Shown here: positions 1 through 6,684 of the stretch, piece after piece
Layout: each line of letters starts with the position of its first letter
Numbering within the stretch: the stretch's first letter is position 1
Source: CAZWRK01 sp964635875
Lineage (GTDB): Bacteria > Pseudomonadota > Gammaproteobacteria > Burkholderiales > Aquaspirillaceae
NCBI GenBank assembly: GCA_964635875.1
Contig: CAZWRK010000144.1
Span: 1-9,593 of the forward strand
Direction: 5' to 3'
DNA length: 9,593 nucleotides
Notes under the pieces: generated by a model
Databases searched by the model: none
The model's input: only the letters and a program-made list of their open reading frames with translations
What the model was told of the DNA's origin: nothing
Translations under genes and position numbers: made by a program

Positions 1-2
1 GT

Positions 3-3000
3 GGTGGCATGGGTGGGGGCGGTGGAGCTTGGTCCACTAACTATGCAGGGAGTGGGGGTATCGGTGGCGGTGGAGGAGGGGCCAGCTACACAACCGCTGC
101 TTCAGGCCAAAACGGTTCTTTGACAACCAAGGCACTTGGGGGATCCAGCAATGCTGAGCTTTCTTCAGGTGGCGGTGGTGGCGGTGGTGGTTACTTCGGG
201 TCAGGAGGTGTGGGTGGCTTAAACGCTGCCGCTGGCGGAAATGGGGTTTCCAGTAGTACAGGGGCCGGCAACGGCGGCGCAGGTGGGGCCACCGACAATT
301 CTGGCGGTGGCGGTGGCGGTGGTTTCGGTAATGGTGCTGGGGGTAATGGTGGCTTAGGAAGCAACGGAGCTGCGGGCGGCGCTGGTGATACAAGTGTTTA
401 TCAATTTTCTGATTCCAGTGGTGCCATTCATTCCCAAGTCTTGGGAGACTTAAGTAATGGAACGATTGCCGCATTGCTCAGCGCTGCCGGAAATGGCACA
501 GACACGCTGGACGGTGGCGCAGGTTCGGATCATTTGATCGGCATGGGTGGCGCCGATGTGTTCCAGGCCGAAATCAATGATGCTGGCACCAATGACGTCG
601 ATACCATCTGGGATTTCACGCCGGGTAGCGACAAGATCAAGTTGCTTATTAATGGCAATGCCATCTCTAGTGCCACGCTCAGCGGTTTGCTTAGCTCTCA
701 AGTGACATCTGGTTCAGATCGTTCAGTCTCTCTGGACGATGGTGCAGGTAAAAAAGTGACCATGCTGGTCAAAAACATTGGTCAAAACTTGACGACCGAT
801 GATTTTGTTACTGGCACAGGGTCTTTTGGGCCGCCCGCGCCCAGTGTCACCTTGGCGGTTTCAACCACCAGTATCGCTGAAGCGGCTGGCAGTTCCACTG
901 TCACGGCGACCCTCAGTGCAAGCGCGACAACAGCCACGACCATCACCCTCAGTGCCAGTGGCACGGCCACTGGTTCTGGCACCGATTACACCTTGGGCAG
1001 CAGCACCATCATCATCCAGGCAGGCGAAACCACAGGGAGCACCACAGTAACAGCGGTGCAAGACGCGCTGGACGAAGTGGATGAAACCGTTATTCTGGAT
1101 ATCACCAATGTGACGGGGGGGGATGGCGCCACCGAAAGTGGCTCACAGCAGGTGACCGTCACCATTACCGACGACGATGATCCGCCTACCGTTTCGATCG
1201 CGAATGCCAGTCTGGCCGAGGGCAATACCGGTAGCAGCAACATGACCTTCACAGTGACTCTGAGCGCGGCATCAAGCAAGACGGTGACCGTCGATTACGC
1301 TACCAGCGACAACGCCAGCGCTACGGCAAGCGCCGACTACACCGCCGCCAGTGGCACGCTGACCTTCAACCCTGGCGAGACCAGTAAGACCTTCACTGTG
1401 CCGGTGCTAGGCGACACTGTTCAGGAGGGCAACGAGACCTTCAGCGCGACGCTGTCCAATGTCAGCAACGCGACATTGGGTACCCACATCGCTACCGGCA
1501 CCATTAATGATGACGAGAATACAGCACCGTTTTTGGATCTGGACGGTTCCGGCACGGTGCAAACTGGTAATACCCTGACGCTGGCGAGCGCGGCCAATGG
1601 CTTGGCGAGCGCGATGGCAATTGCCAGCGATGCCGAGCTGGATTCGAGCAACTGGAACGGCGGTTCGTTGAGTGTGCAGCGTACCAAAGCTGCTGCTGTG
1701 GACGGCAGTGCGCACGATGTATTCAGCTTTACTAGCGGCACAAGCTTCACCGTGACCGGCGGTAGCATCACTCAAGGCCAAAACGGTACGGGTACGCTGG
1801 AAAGCGGCGGCAATGCCTTTGCTACTTGGGTTTACACCAGCAGCAGCGGCAAATTGGACATCAACTTCAATACCCATGCCACCAGCACCCTAGTGCAGGA
1901 TGTGGTGCGTCATATCGGCTACAGCAACGCGACGCCTTATGGCGATGCCACGATCCGCATGACGCTGAGCGACGGCACCACGCCCACGACGGCGGATGTA
2001 CTGGTCACCAGCAGCACGATCCATGTGGATCAAACCACGCTGGATACCGATGGCGATGCTGCCGATGGCTTTAACCTCGCTGAAGCGCTCGCCATCGCTA
2101 AGGATGGTGACAGCATTCTGATTCACGATGGCACTTATCGAGGCCAGTTTGTTGCAACCAAGGCTGTGACGATCGATGCACTCAATGGCAGTAGCGGTCA
2201 TGTCACGCTGGAGGCACCAGATACAGCTGATCTGGTCAAGTCGGCGCAGGATTTTCTGACCAATAACGGACGCTGGCGGGTGCCTGTAATCGATTTGAAG
2301 GCGGATGCTTCTAGCTCGGGAACTGTCACGCTCAAGAATATTACGGTTGATGGCCGTTATCAGGCGATTGTTGATCAGTATCCCGCAAATAAGGATTTGA
2401 TCGGGATTGGCGTTTTTAACACCAATGCGCTGATTGATCATGTGACTGTGCGCAATGTCGCAGACGACAGTAATGGTAATTATGGTGCAACAGACGAAAA
2501 TTTCGGCATTGTTGCCGAGGGGAGCTCTGCGCTTTCTGCGCCTGTAACCGTCACCATTCAGAACTCGACACTAGAAACCTTCCAGCGAACCGGAATCATC
2601 GCTTGGGGCGTGAATTTACATGCCAATATATTAAATAACACGCTAACCGGAACGGGGGTAAGCAGTCAAACTGTCCAAAACGCGATCCAAATTGGCTCAT
2701 CCAATACGGACCGTGCCGGAACCACTGCGACCGTAACGGGGAACACATTTACAGGCTTGGATACGGCAGATGCCAACGGTTATCTGTCATCCAGTATCGT
2801 GCTATCGAATGCGGGATCGGTCGAAATTGCCAATAACAGCTTTGGTGCTGCAGCACGCGAAGAAACAGCCAATCAAACTGCTGGTGTAACCGTTGCGACG
2901 CCGTTGGCTGGCGTCAATATTCATGACAATACTTTTTCTAATCTTGCGTATGGTATTAGTTTCGAGCACTACGGCAGTACTACGCTAGGACTCACGCACC

Positions 3001-5222
3001 AAGTCCGCAATAACAACTTTTCTGATACCCAACTGGCGATTGATTTTTACCTTTCGCCTTCTACAGCGACGACAACGAATGCGTTGACCGTCGCACAAGC
3101 CAGCACAGCGCCGAGTAACGCGAGTGGGACGCTCGTTTTCACCCTGCAAGACAATGGGGACAGCTTTACCGATAGCGGTGTTGCACCGTCTAAAGTCAGC
3201 GGAGGAGCTGGGGATGACACGATTAGCACGGGTCGCGGCGCGGATACCCTGATTGGTGGTGGCGGTAACGATACGCTGACGGGCGGGGGCGGCAGTGACA
3301 TTTTCCAGTATGAGGCCAGCGGTGATGATATCGACCGCATCACCGACTTTGGCGCGGGTGACGCGATTCGTGTGGTTGGCCGCCAGTCATCAAATGGGAC
3401 TGTAACGACAGGCGATGGCACAAACTTAGCCGCGAATTCGATACAAATCACGACGGCATCTGGTGTGACAAGCTTGTTTGTTGATACCGATGCCACAACC
3501 GGTCCAGCAGAGCTGCAGATCAACTTAGCGGGGGAGTATTCACTAGAAAATTTTGTCTTAGATGGCGAGTTTATTCGATACAGAAGCATAGCTTCTTCTG
3601 ATTCTTCAGCACCCTCTTCTGCGCAGGGGTCTGCTGGGACTTTTGATGGGGTATCGATTTCCGAAGTGACTCAGGGCGATGGCAGTCGACTGCTCACGAT
3701 TCCTATCGTAACTGCTGCCCGCATCGACGACCCCACGACCAGCAACCGCACCCACGCCGACATTCCAATCGTCAAAGACAGCCAAGGCAATACCGTACTC
3801 ACTGTCAGCGTGCCGACCGGTGTCGGCCTGAGCGTCGAAGGCCAAGCGAACGCCATCACCCGCGACAGCGCCCTGACTGACCTGATCAAACGCATCGAAC
3901 AAAAAACCGATGCTGGTTCTGAGATTCAAACCAAAATGAAAGGCGACGGGCAAAGCTTCCTCAACAATCTGACCAGCAGCGATACCCTCGTGGTCCAAAC
4001 CATCACCCCGACCGTCTCCGGCACCACCGCGCCCGATCAGCCAATCATCATCAACGGCAATACCCATGCCGACGGCAGCAAAGACGCTTTGGTGATTGAT
4101 GCCAGTAAACTGCCGTCCGGCACCAAGCTCACCCTCAACAACGTCGCCTTTGCCGCCATCGTCGGCGCGGTGCGCGTGACCGGTGGTGAAGGACAAAACA
4201 TCGCCGTCGGCGACAACGAAGACCAATTCATCGTGCTCGGTGCCGATGACGATATTCTCTACGGCGGCGGTGGAACCGACACCGTCGGCAGTCTGGGCGG
4301 CAACGACCAAACCTTTGGCGAAGCCGGAAACGACATTGTGTACGGCGGCACCGGTGACGACACCCTGACCGGCGGCACCGGCAGCGACCAGTACAACGGC
4401 GGCCTGGGCACCGACACCGCGATTCTCGAAGGCTCGCTCAAAGACTACACCGTCAAAGTGGAAGGCCAAAAACTCATCCTGACTCAACTCAGCACTGGCG
4501 ACGTAGATACCCTGATCGACATTGAGAAAGTCCAATTCCGCGACGACAGCGACAGTTGGACCATTCAATACCAAAACCGCGCCACCGAACTCATCGGCGA
4601 CCACCTTGGCAATATCCAAGCCCAACGCGAGATTTTTGGTAGCAGCGCCGAAGAACAAGGCTACCTACCGATGGGCTTTGGACTGGTGGGTGATGCCGGA
4701 GCCGGTTACGACCAACTCAACATGCAAGGCGCACGCAGCGATGTACACCTTGAGAAAAACGGCAATGCCGTTGAACTGACCCGCCTCAAAGACGGTGCGA
4801 TGCTCAGCCTGACCAACATCGAAGCGATTCGCTTTGACAACGGCGACGTCACCCTGTTTGCGCACAGCCAAACCGAAGCGATTCTAGGACGACTGTTCCA
4901 GACCATCATCAACCGCGATGGCAGCCTGACCGAATGGAAAATTGGCGTTCAGGCGCTCAAAGATTGGGTGGATGGCGATGTTTTTGCTGCATGGTTCCAC
5001 GCGCAAAACACCGCCCTGCAAGCGATGAACAACAGCGACTACGTGCAACAGCTGTACCAAAACACCTACGGCCGCCAAGCCACCAGCACTGAACTGAGCG
5101 CAACACTGACGCGCCTAGACGGCGGCAGCATCAGCCGCGACTTGCTGGCGGTGGAGATTGCCAACAGCAGCGAGGCGATCACCGCGGTGGGCAGTGTGAT
5201 GACTTTTGAGGGGTGGGTTTGA
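3..5222 (+). CDS. Giant mosaic RTX / Calx-beta / beta-helix surface protein with DUF4214 C-terminus (5' partial)
   Basis: The frame is open to the window edge. The first ATG (position 9) has no ribosome site and lies inside a Gly-rich tract, so the true start is upstream. Residues are counted from that ATG (1737 visible). Modules: Gly-rich 1-127; RTX repeats 161-186 followed by a serralysin-type tail (DxIWDFTPGSDKIKL); Calx-beta about 279-390 and 393-502, each ending in a DD(D/E)-rich strand; a beta-sandwich with an IGYSN...RMTLSDG motif about 505-680; a right-handed beta-helix about 685-1015 with repeated NNTF/GNTF/NNSF/DNTF turns; RTX 1064-1100 with a second DRITDFGAGDAI tail; a linker module 1210-1400; RTX 1411-1470; two related modules 1468-1518 and 1567-1617; DUF4214-like 1640-1725 (LYQNTYGRQ...SSEA). 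RTX proteins are normally exported by type I secretion and fold on binding calcium outside the cell, so I infer an adhesin, S-layer or matrix protein. No type I transporter gene is in the window. The beta-helix could instead be an enzyme of pectate-lyase type, but I see no catalytic set. Confidence 0.9.
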   Translation, partial: GGMGGGGGAWSTNYAGSGGIGGGGGGASYTTAASGQNGSLTTKALGGSSNAELSSGGGGGGGGYFGSGGVGGLNAAAGGNGVSSSTGAGNGGAGGATDNSGGGGGGGFGNGAGGNGGLGSNGAAGGAGDTSVYQFSDSSGAIHSQVLGDLSNGTIAALLSAAGNGTDTLDGGAGSDHLIGMGGADVFQAEINDAGTNDVDTIWDFTPGSDKIKLLINGNAISSATLSGLLSSQVTSGSDRSVSLDDGAGKKVTMLVKNIGQNLTTDDFVTGTGSFGPPAPSVTLAVSTTSIAEAAGSSTVTATLSASATTATTITLSASGTATGSGTDYTLGSSTIIIQAGETTGSTTVTAVQDALDEVDETVILDITNVTGGDGATESGSQQVTVTITDDDDPPTVSIANASLAEGNTGSSNMTFTVTLSAASSKTVTVDYATSDNASATASADYTAASGTLTFNPGETSKTFTVPVLGDTVQEGNETFSATLSNVSNATLGTHIATGTINDDENTAPFLDLDGSGTVQTGNTLTLASAANGLASAMAIASDAELDSSNWNGGSLSVQRTKAAAVDGSAHDVFSFTSGTSFTVTGGSITQGQNGTGTLESGGNAFATWVYTSSSGKLDINFNTHATSTLVQDVVRHIGYSNATPYGDATIRMTLSDGTTPTTADVLVTSSTIHVDQTTLDTDGDAADGFNLAEALAIAKDGDSILIHDGTYRGQFVATKAVTIDALNGSSGHVTLEAPDTADLVKSAQDFLTNNGRWRVPVIDLKADASSSGTVTLKNITVDGRYQAIVDQYPANKDLIGIGVFNTNALIDHVTVRNVADDSNGNYGATDENFGIVAEGSSALSAPVTVTIQNSTLETFQRTGIIAWGVNLHANILNNTLTGTGVSSQTVQNAIQIGSSNTDRAGTTATVTGNTFTGLDTADANGYLSSSIVLSNAGSVEIANNSFGAAAREETANQTAGVTVATPLAGVNIHDNTFSNLAYGISFEHYGSTTLGLTHQVRNNNFSDTQLAIDFYLSPSTATTTNALTVAQASTAPSNASGTLVFTLQDNGDSFTDSGVAPSKVSGGAGDDTISTGRGADTLIGGGGNDTLTGGGGSDIFQYEASGDDIDRITDFGAGDAIRVVGRQSSNGTVTTGDGTNLAANSIQITTASGVTSLFVDTDATTGPAELQINLAGEYSLENFVLDGEFIRYRSIASSDSSAPSSAQGSAGTFDGVSISEVTQGDGSRLLTIPIVTAARIDDPTTSNRTHADIPIVKDSQGNTVLTVSVPTGVGLSVEGQANAITRDSALTDLIKRIEQKTDAGSEIQTKMKGDGQSFLNNLTSSDTLVVQTITPTVSGTTAPDQPIIINGNTHADGSKDALVIDASKLPSGTKLTLNNVAFAAIVGAVRVTGGEGQNIAVGDNEDQFIVLGADDDILYGGGGTDTVGSLGGNDQTFGEAGNDIVYGGTGDDTLTGGTGSDQYNGGLGTDTAILEGSLKDYTVKVEGQKLILTQLSTGDVDTLIDIEKVQFRDDSDSWTIQYQNRATELIGDHLGNIQAQREIFGSSAEEQGYLPMGFGLVGDAGAGYDQLNMQGARSDVHLEKNGNAVELTRLKDGAMLSLTNIEAIRFDNGDVTLFAHSQTEAILGRLFQTIINRDGSLTEWKIGVQALKDWVDGDVFAAWFHAQNTALQAMNNSDYVQQLYQNTYGRQATSTELSATLTRLDGGSISRDLLAVEIANSSEAITAVGSVMTFEGWV
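9..389 (+). repeat. Glycine-rich low-complexity coding tract
   Basis: About 127 codons are dominated by Gly with Ser, Ala and Asn. They include runs of GGT/GGC codons: eight Gly codons at 168-191 and seven at 303-323. These near-identical trinucleotide units are prone to slippage. In the protein the tract is probably a flexible or polyglycine-helix-like region ahead of the first RTX block. The part beyond the left edge cannot be seen. Confidence 0.8.
489..566 (+). repeat. RTX calcium-binding repeats, block 1
   Basis: Residues 161-186 of the giant protein carry about three GGxGxDxUx-type nonapeptides (DTLDGGAGSDHLIGMGGADV). A tail of the type found after RTX repeats in serralysin-like proteins follows, with a D-x-I-x-DF-x-x-G-x-D-x-I pattern near residues 198-211. 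Such repeats form a calcium-bound parallel beta-roll. Confidence 0.85.
3198..3308 (+). repeat. RTX calcium-binding repeats, block 2
   Basis: Residues 1064-1100 contain four tandem GGxGxD units (GGAGDD, GRGADT, GGGGND, GGGGSD). The sequence DIFQYEASGDDIDRITDF follows, the same module type as the tail after block 1. The two copies bracket the Calx-beta and beta-helix modules. Confidence 0.9.
4239..4418 (+). repeat. RTX calcium-binding repeats, block 3
   Basis: Residues 1411-1470 hold about six consecutive GG-x-G-x-D-type nonapeptides (LGADDDILYGG, GGTDTVGSLGG, NDQTFGEAG, NDIVYGGTG, DDTLTGGTG, SDQYNGGLG). This is the longest beta-roll in the protein and sits just upstream of its C-terminal modules. 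Confidence 0.9.
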
Positions 5223-5248
5223 TGTGATTTAGCGCGGACAGTGAAGAG

Positions 5249-5278
5249 GCCGGATGAAGCGTTCATCCGGCTTTTTTT
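5249..5278 (+). terminator. Rho-independent terminator of the giant surface-protein gene
   Basis: A perfect 10-bp stem (GCCGGATGAA / TTCATCCGGC) with a 3-base GCG loop is followed at once by seven T. It begins 26 bases after the stop codon of the giant gene. This is a textbook intrinsic terminator and separates that gene from the lipoprotein gene downstream. Confidence 0.93.
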
Positions 5279-5365
5279 CTGGCAATTTCCGCCTCTCCCC
5301 GCAATTTTGATTGCAGCGGGTGGGGCAATCTCCTACGCTCGCGTTTTTTATTCAGAGTGCTTGTG

Positions 5366-6577
5366 ATGGCGACTCCTTCCCTTTTTTCTCGCGCAGGATT
5401 GGCGCTGCTTTTTTTGGCCTCTGGCTGTGCGCTTCAAACCCCGCCGAATACCCTGCCCGCGCCCTTGGTTTATGACACGCCTGCACCGCCTACACCTGTA
5501 AAACCCACTCCTGCGGTCACGCCAGTTGATTCAATCGTAAAGCCGCCCCAACCGCCCCGCGTTTTAAGCGATGCCGAAGGCCAGCAATTGGTTAATCGTC
5601 TTCTGCCTGCGCGAATCAGTGATCGCAAAGGCTGGGCGAACGATATTTTTGCGGCGTTTAGTCATTTGCGAGTGCCGTATTCTGCTGAGAATTTTTGCGC
5701 GGTGATGGCGGTGATCGAACAGGAATCGACATGGCAATCCGATCCGGTCGTGCCGGGGATGGGCGATATCGTCTGGAAAGAAATCGAACAACGCGCCTCA
5801 CGCTACTACGTGCCGCTTTTAGCTGTTAAAACCGCGCTTTTAGTGCCCTCTTCCACGGGAGCAAGTTATAAAGCACGCATTGATGGCCTGAAGACCGAGC
5901 GCCAACTCAATGCTTTATACGAAGAAATGACCGGCGCGGTACCGCTGATTGGTCAGAAATTAGCGCTCAAGAATCCCATTCGCACCGGCGGGCCAATGCA
6001 AGTGAGCATCGCGTTTGCCGAAGACCATGTTAAAGAAAAGCCCTATCCGTATTCGCGGCGCAGCAATATTCGGGATGAGGTCTTTACGCGTCGAGGCGGG
6101 GTGTATTTTGGGACGGCGATTTTGCTCGATTATCCGGTCAACTATTCGAATATGCGCTATCGCTTTGCAGACTTTAACGCGGGACGCTATTCGAGCCGGA
6201 ATGCGGCATTTCAGCAAGCCGTGGCGCGATTAGCTGGAAAATCATTGGCTTTGGACGGTGATTTATTGCGCTATAACAATGGACAAGCCAGCACCGACGG
6301 CAGCGAAACATGGCGCGCGCTGCAAGGGCTAAGTAGCAAACTCGGTCTATCGAGCGCAGAAATCGCACGCGATTTGCGTCAGGAAAAACAGCTGAGTTTT
6401 GAAAAAACGCCGCTTTATCAAAAGGTTTTTGCTTTGGCGGACAAAAATCATCGTGCCGACCGCGAGACGATGCCGCGTATTGATTTGAAAAGCCCGAAAA
6501 TCGTTAGAAAGCTGACCACGCAATGGTTTGCTGATCGGGTCAATGGTCGTTATCAGGCCTGTTTGCAACGCCAGTAA
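5366..6577 (+). CDS. DUF1615-family outer-membrane lipoprotein with lytic-transglycosylase-like motifs
   Basis: 403 aa from the ATG at 5366. In-frame GTG codons at 5357 and 5363 are possible, but only the ATG has a weak AGAG site about 8 bases upstream, and it gives a compact signal peptide. A short N-region with one Arg is followed by a Leu/Ala core and a lipobox ending LASGC (Cys21). Ala follows the Cys, which fits outer-membrane sorting. Residues 22-66 are a Pro/Thr-rich tether. The rest resembles DUF1615 lipoproteins, whose function is not established. Three motifs echo the SLT lysozyme fold: VIEQESTW (Glu120 in the place of the catalytic Glu), GGPMQV at 208-213 in the place of the GLMQ motif, and FNAGRYSSRNAAF at 270-282 in the place of the YNAG motif. 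I therefore infer a periplasm-facing peptidoglycan lytic enzyme. Family assignment is fairly sure and the activity is a hypothesis. Confidence 0.85.
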   Translation: MATPSLFSRAGLALLFLASGCALQTPPNTLPAPLVYDTPAPPTPVKPTPAVTPVDSIVKPPQPPRVLSDAEGQQLVNRLLPARISDRKGWANDIFAAFSHLRVPYSAENFCAVMAVIEQESTWQSDPVVPGMGDIVWKEIEQRASRYYVPLLAVKTALLVPSSTGASYKARIDGLKTERQLNALYEEMTGAVPLIGQKLALKNPIRTGGPMQVSIAFAEDHVKEKPYPYSRRSNIRDEVFTRRGGVYFGTAILLDYPVNYSNMRYRFADFNAGRYSSRNAAFQQAVARLAGKSLALDGDLLRYNNGQASTDGSETWRALQGLSSKLGLSSAEIARDLRQEKQLSFEKTPLYQKVFALADKNHRADRETMPRIDLKSPKIVRKLTTQWFADRVNGRYQACLQRQ

Positions 6578-6607
6578 ACAGCTCGGGTCTTAAAACCATA
6601 TTCGATC

Positions 6608-6635
6608 TTGCTTTTGCGAAGTGCTGGCAAATAAT
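6608..6635 (+). promoter_or_regulatory. Weak sigma70-like promoter candidate for the chemoreceptor gene
   Basis: TTGCTT (6608-6613) and AATAAT (6630-6635, five of six bases matching TATAAT) are 16 bases apart. The -10 box would lie inside the left arm of the 17-bp dyad, and transcription would start in the loop, so the dyad would act as a DNA operator rather than an RNA hairpin. The -35 box is poor. I found no sigma28 (flagellar) promoter. Confidence 0.3.
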
Positions 6636-6672
6636 GAACAGAACGTTATCGCAACTTCATTATTTGCCAGCA
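6622..6672. repeat. Perfect 17-bp inverted repeat upstream of the chemoreceptor gene
   Basis: The left arm, 6622-6638 (TGCTGGCAAATAATGAA), is the exact reverse complement of the right arm at 6656-6672. A 17-base spacer holding the small palindrome AACGTT separates them. The right arm abuts the AAAAGG ribosome site. No T-run follows on either strand, so it is not a typical intrinsic terminator. It could be an operator dyad, a leader hairpin that affects translation, or a small repeated extragenic element. Confidence 0.9.
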
Positions 6673-6677
6673 AAAGG
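6672..6677 (+). promoter_or_regulatory. Ribosome binding site that decides the chemoreceptor start
   Basis: AAAAGG lies 7 bases before the ATG at 6685. The in-frame upstream ATG at 6634 sits inside the inverted repeat without a Shine-Dalgarno match, and it would add 17 residues that fit no chemoreceptor N-terminus. Confidence 0.7.
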
Positions 6678-6684
6678 CGTCGCC

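Noticed and set aside
3606..4658. 350-codon open frame on the minus strand inside the giant gene
   Set aside because: It is a shadow of the GC3-rich coding strand. Composition is Val/Ala/Gly-biased with no recognisable domain, and the plus frame has clear RTX repeats across the same bases.
5296..5325. GC-rich imperfect hairpin (CCCGCAAT ... ATTGCAGCGGG) before the lipoprotein gene
   Set aside because: The stem needs a three-base bulge, no T-run is adjacent, and the weak TTGCAG/TACGCT boxes around it match only three of six bases each. I could not support either a terminator or a promoter.
6634..6684. Upstream in-frame ATG as the chemoreceptor start
   Set aside because: It lies inside the inverted repeat with no Shine-Dalgarno match. 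The ATG at 6685 has AAAAGG at 7 bases and begins a canonical receptor N-terminus.
6578..6684. Sigma28 flagellar promoter for the chemoreceptor
   Set aside because: A TAAA occurs near 6592, but nothing like GCCGATAA follows at the expected distance.
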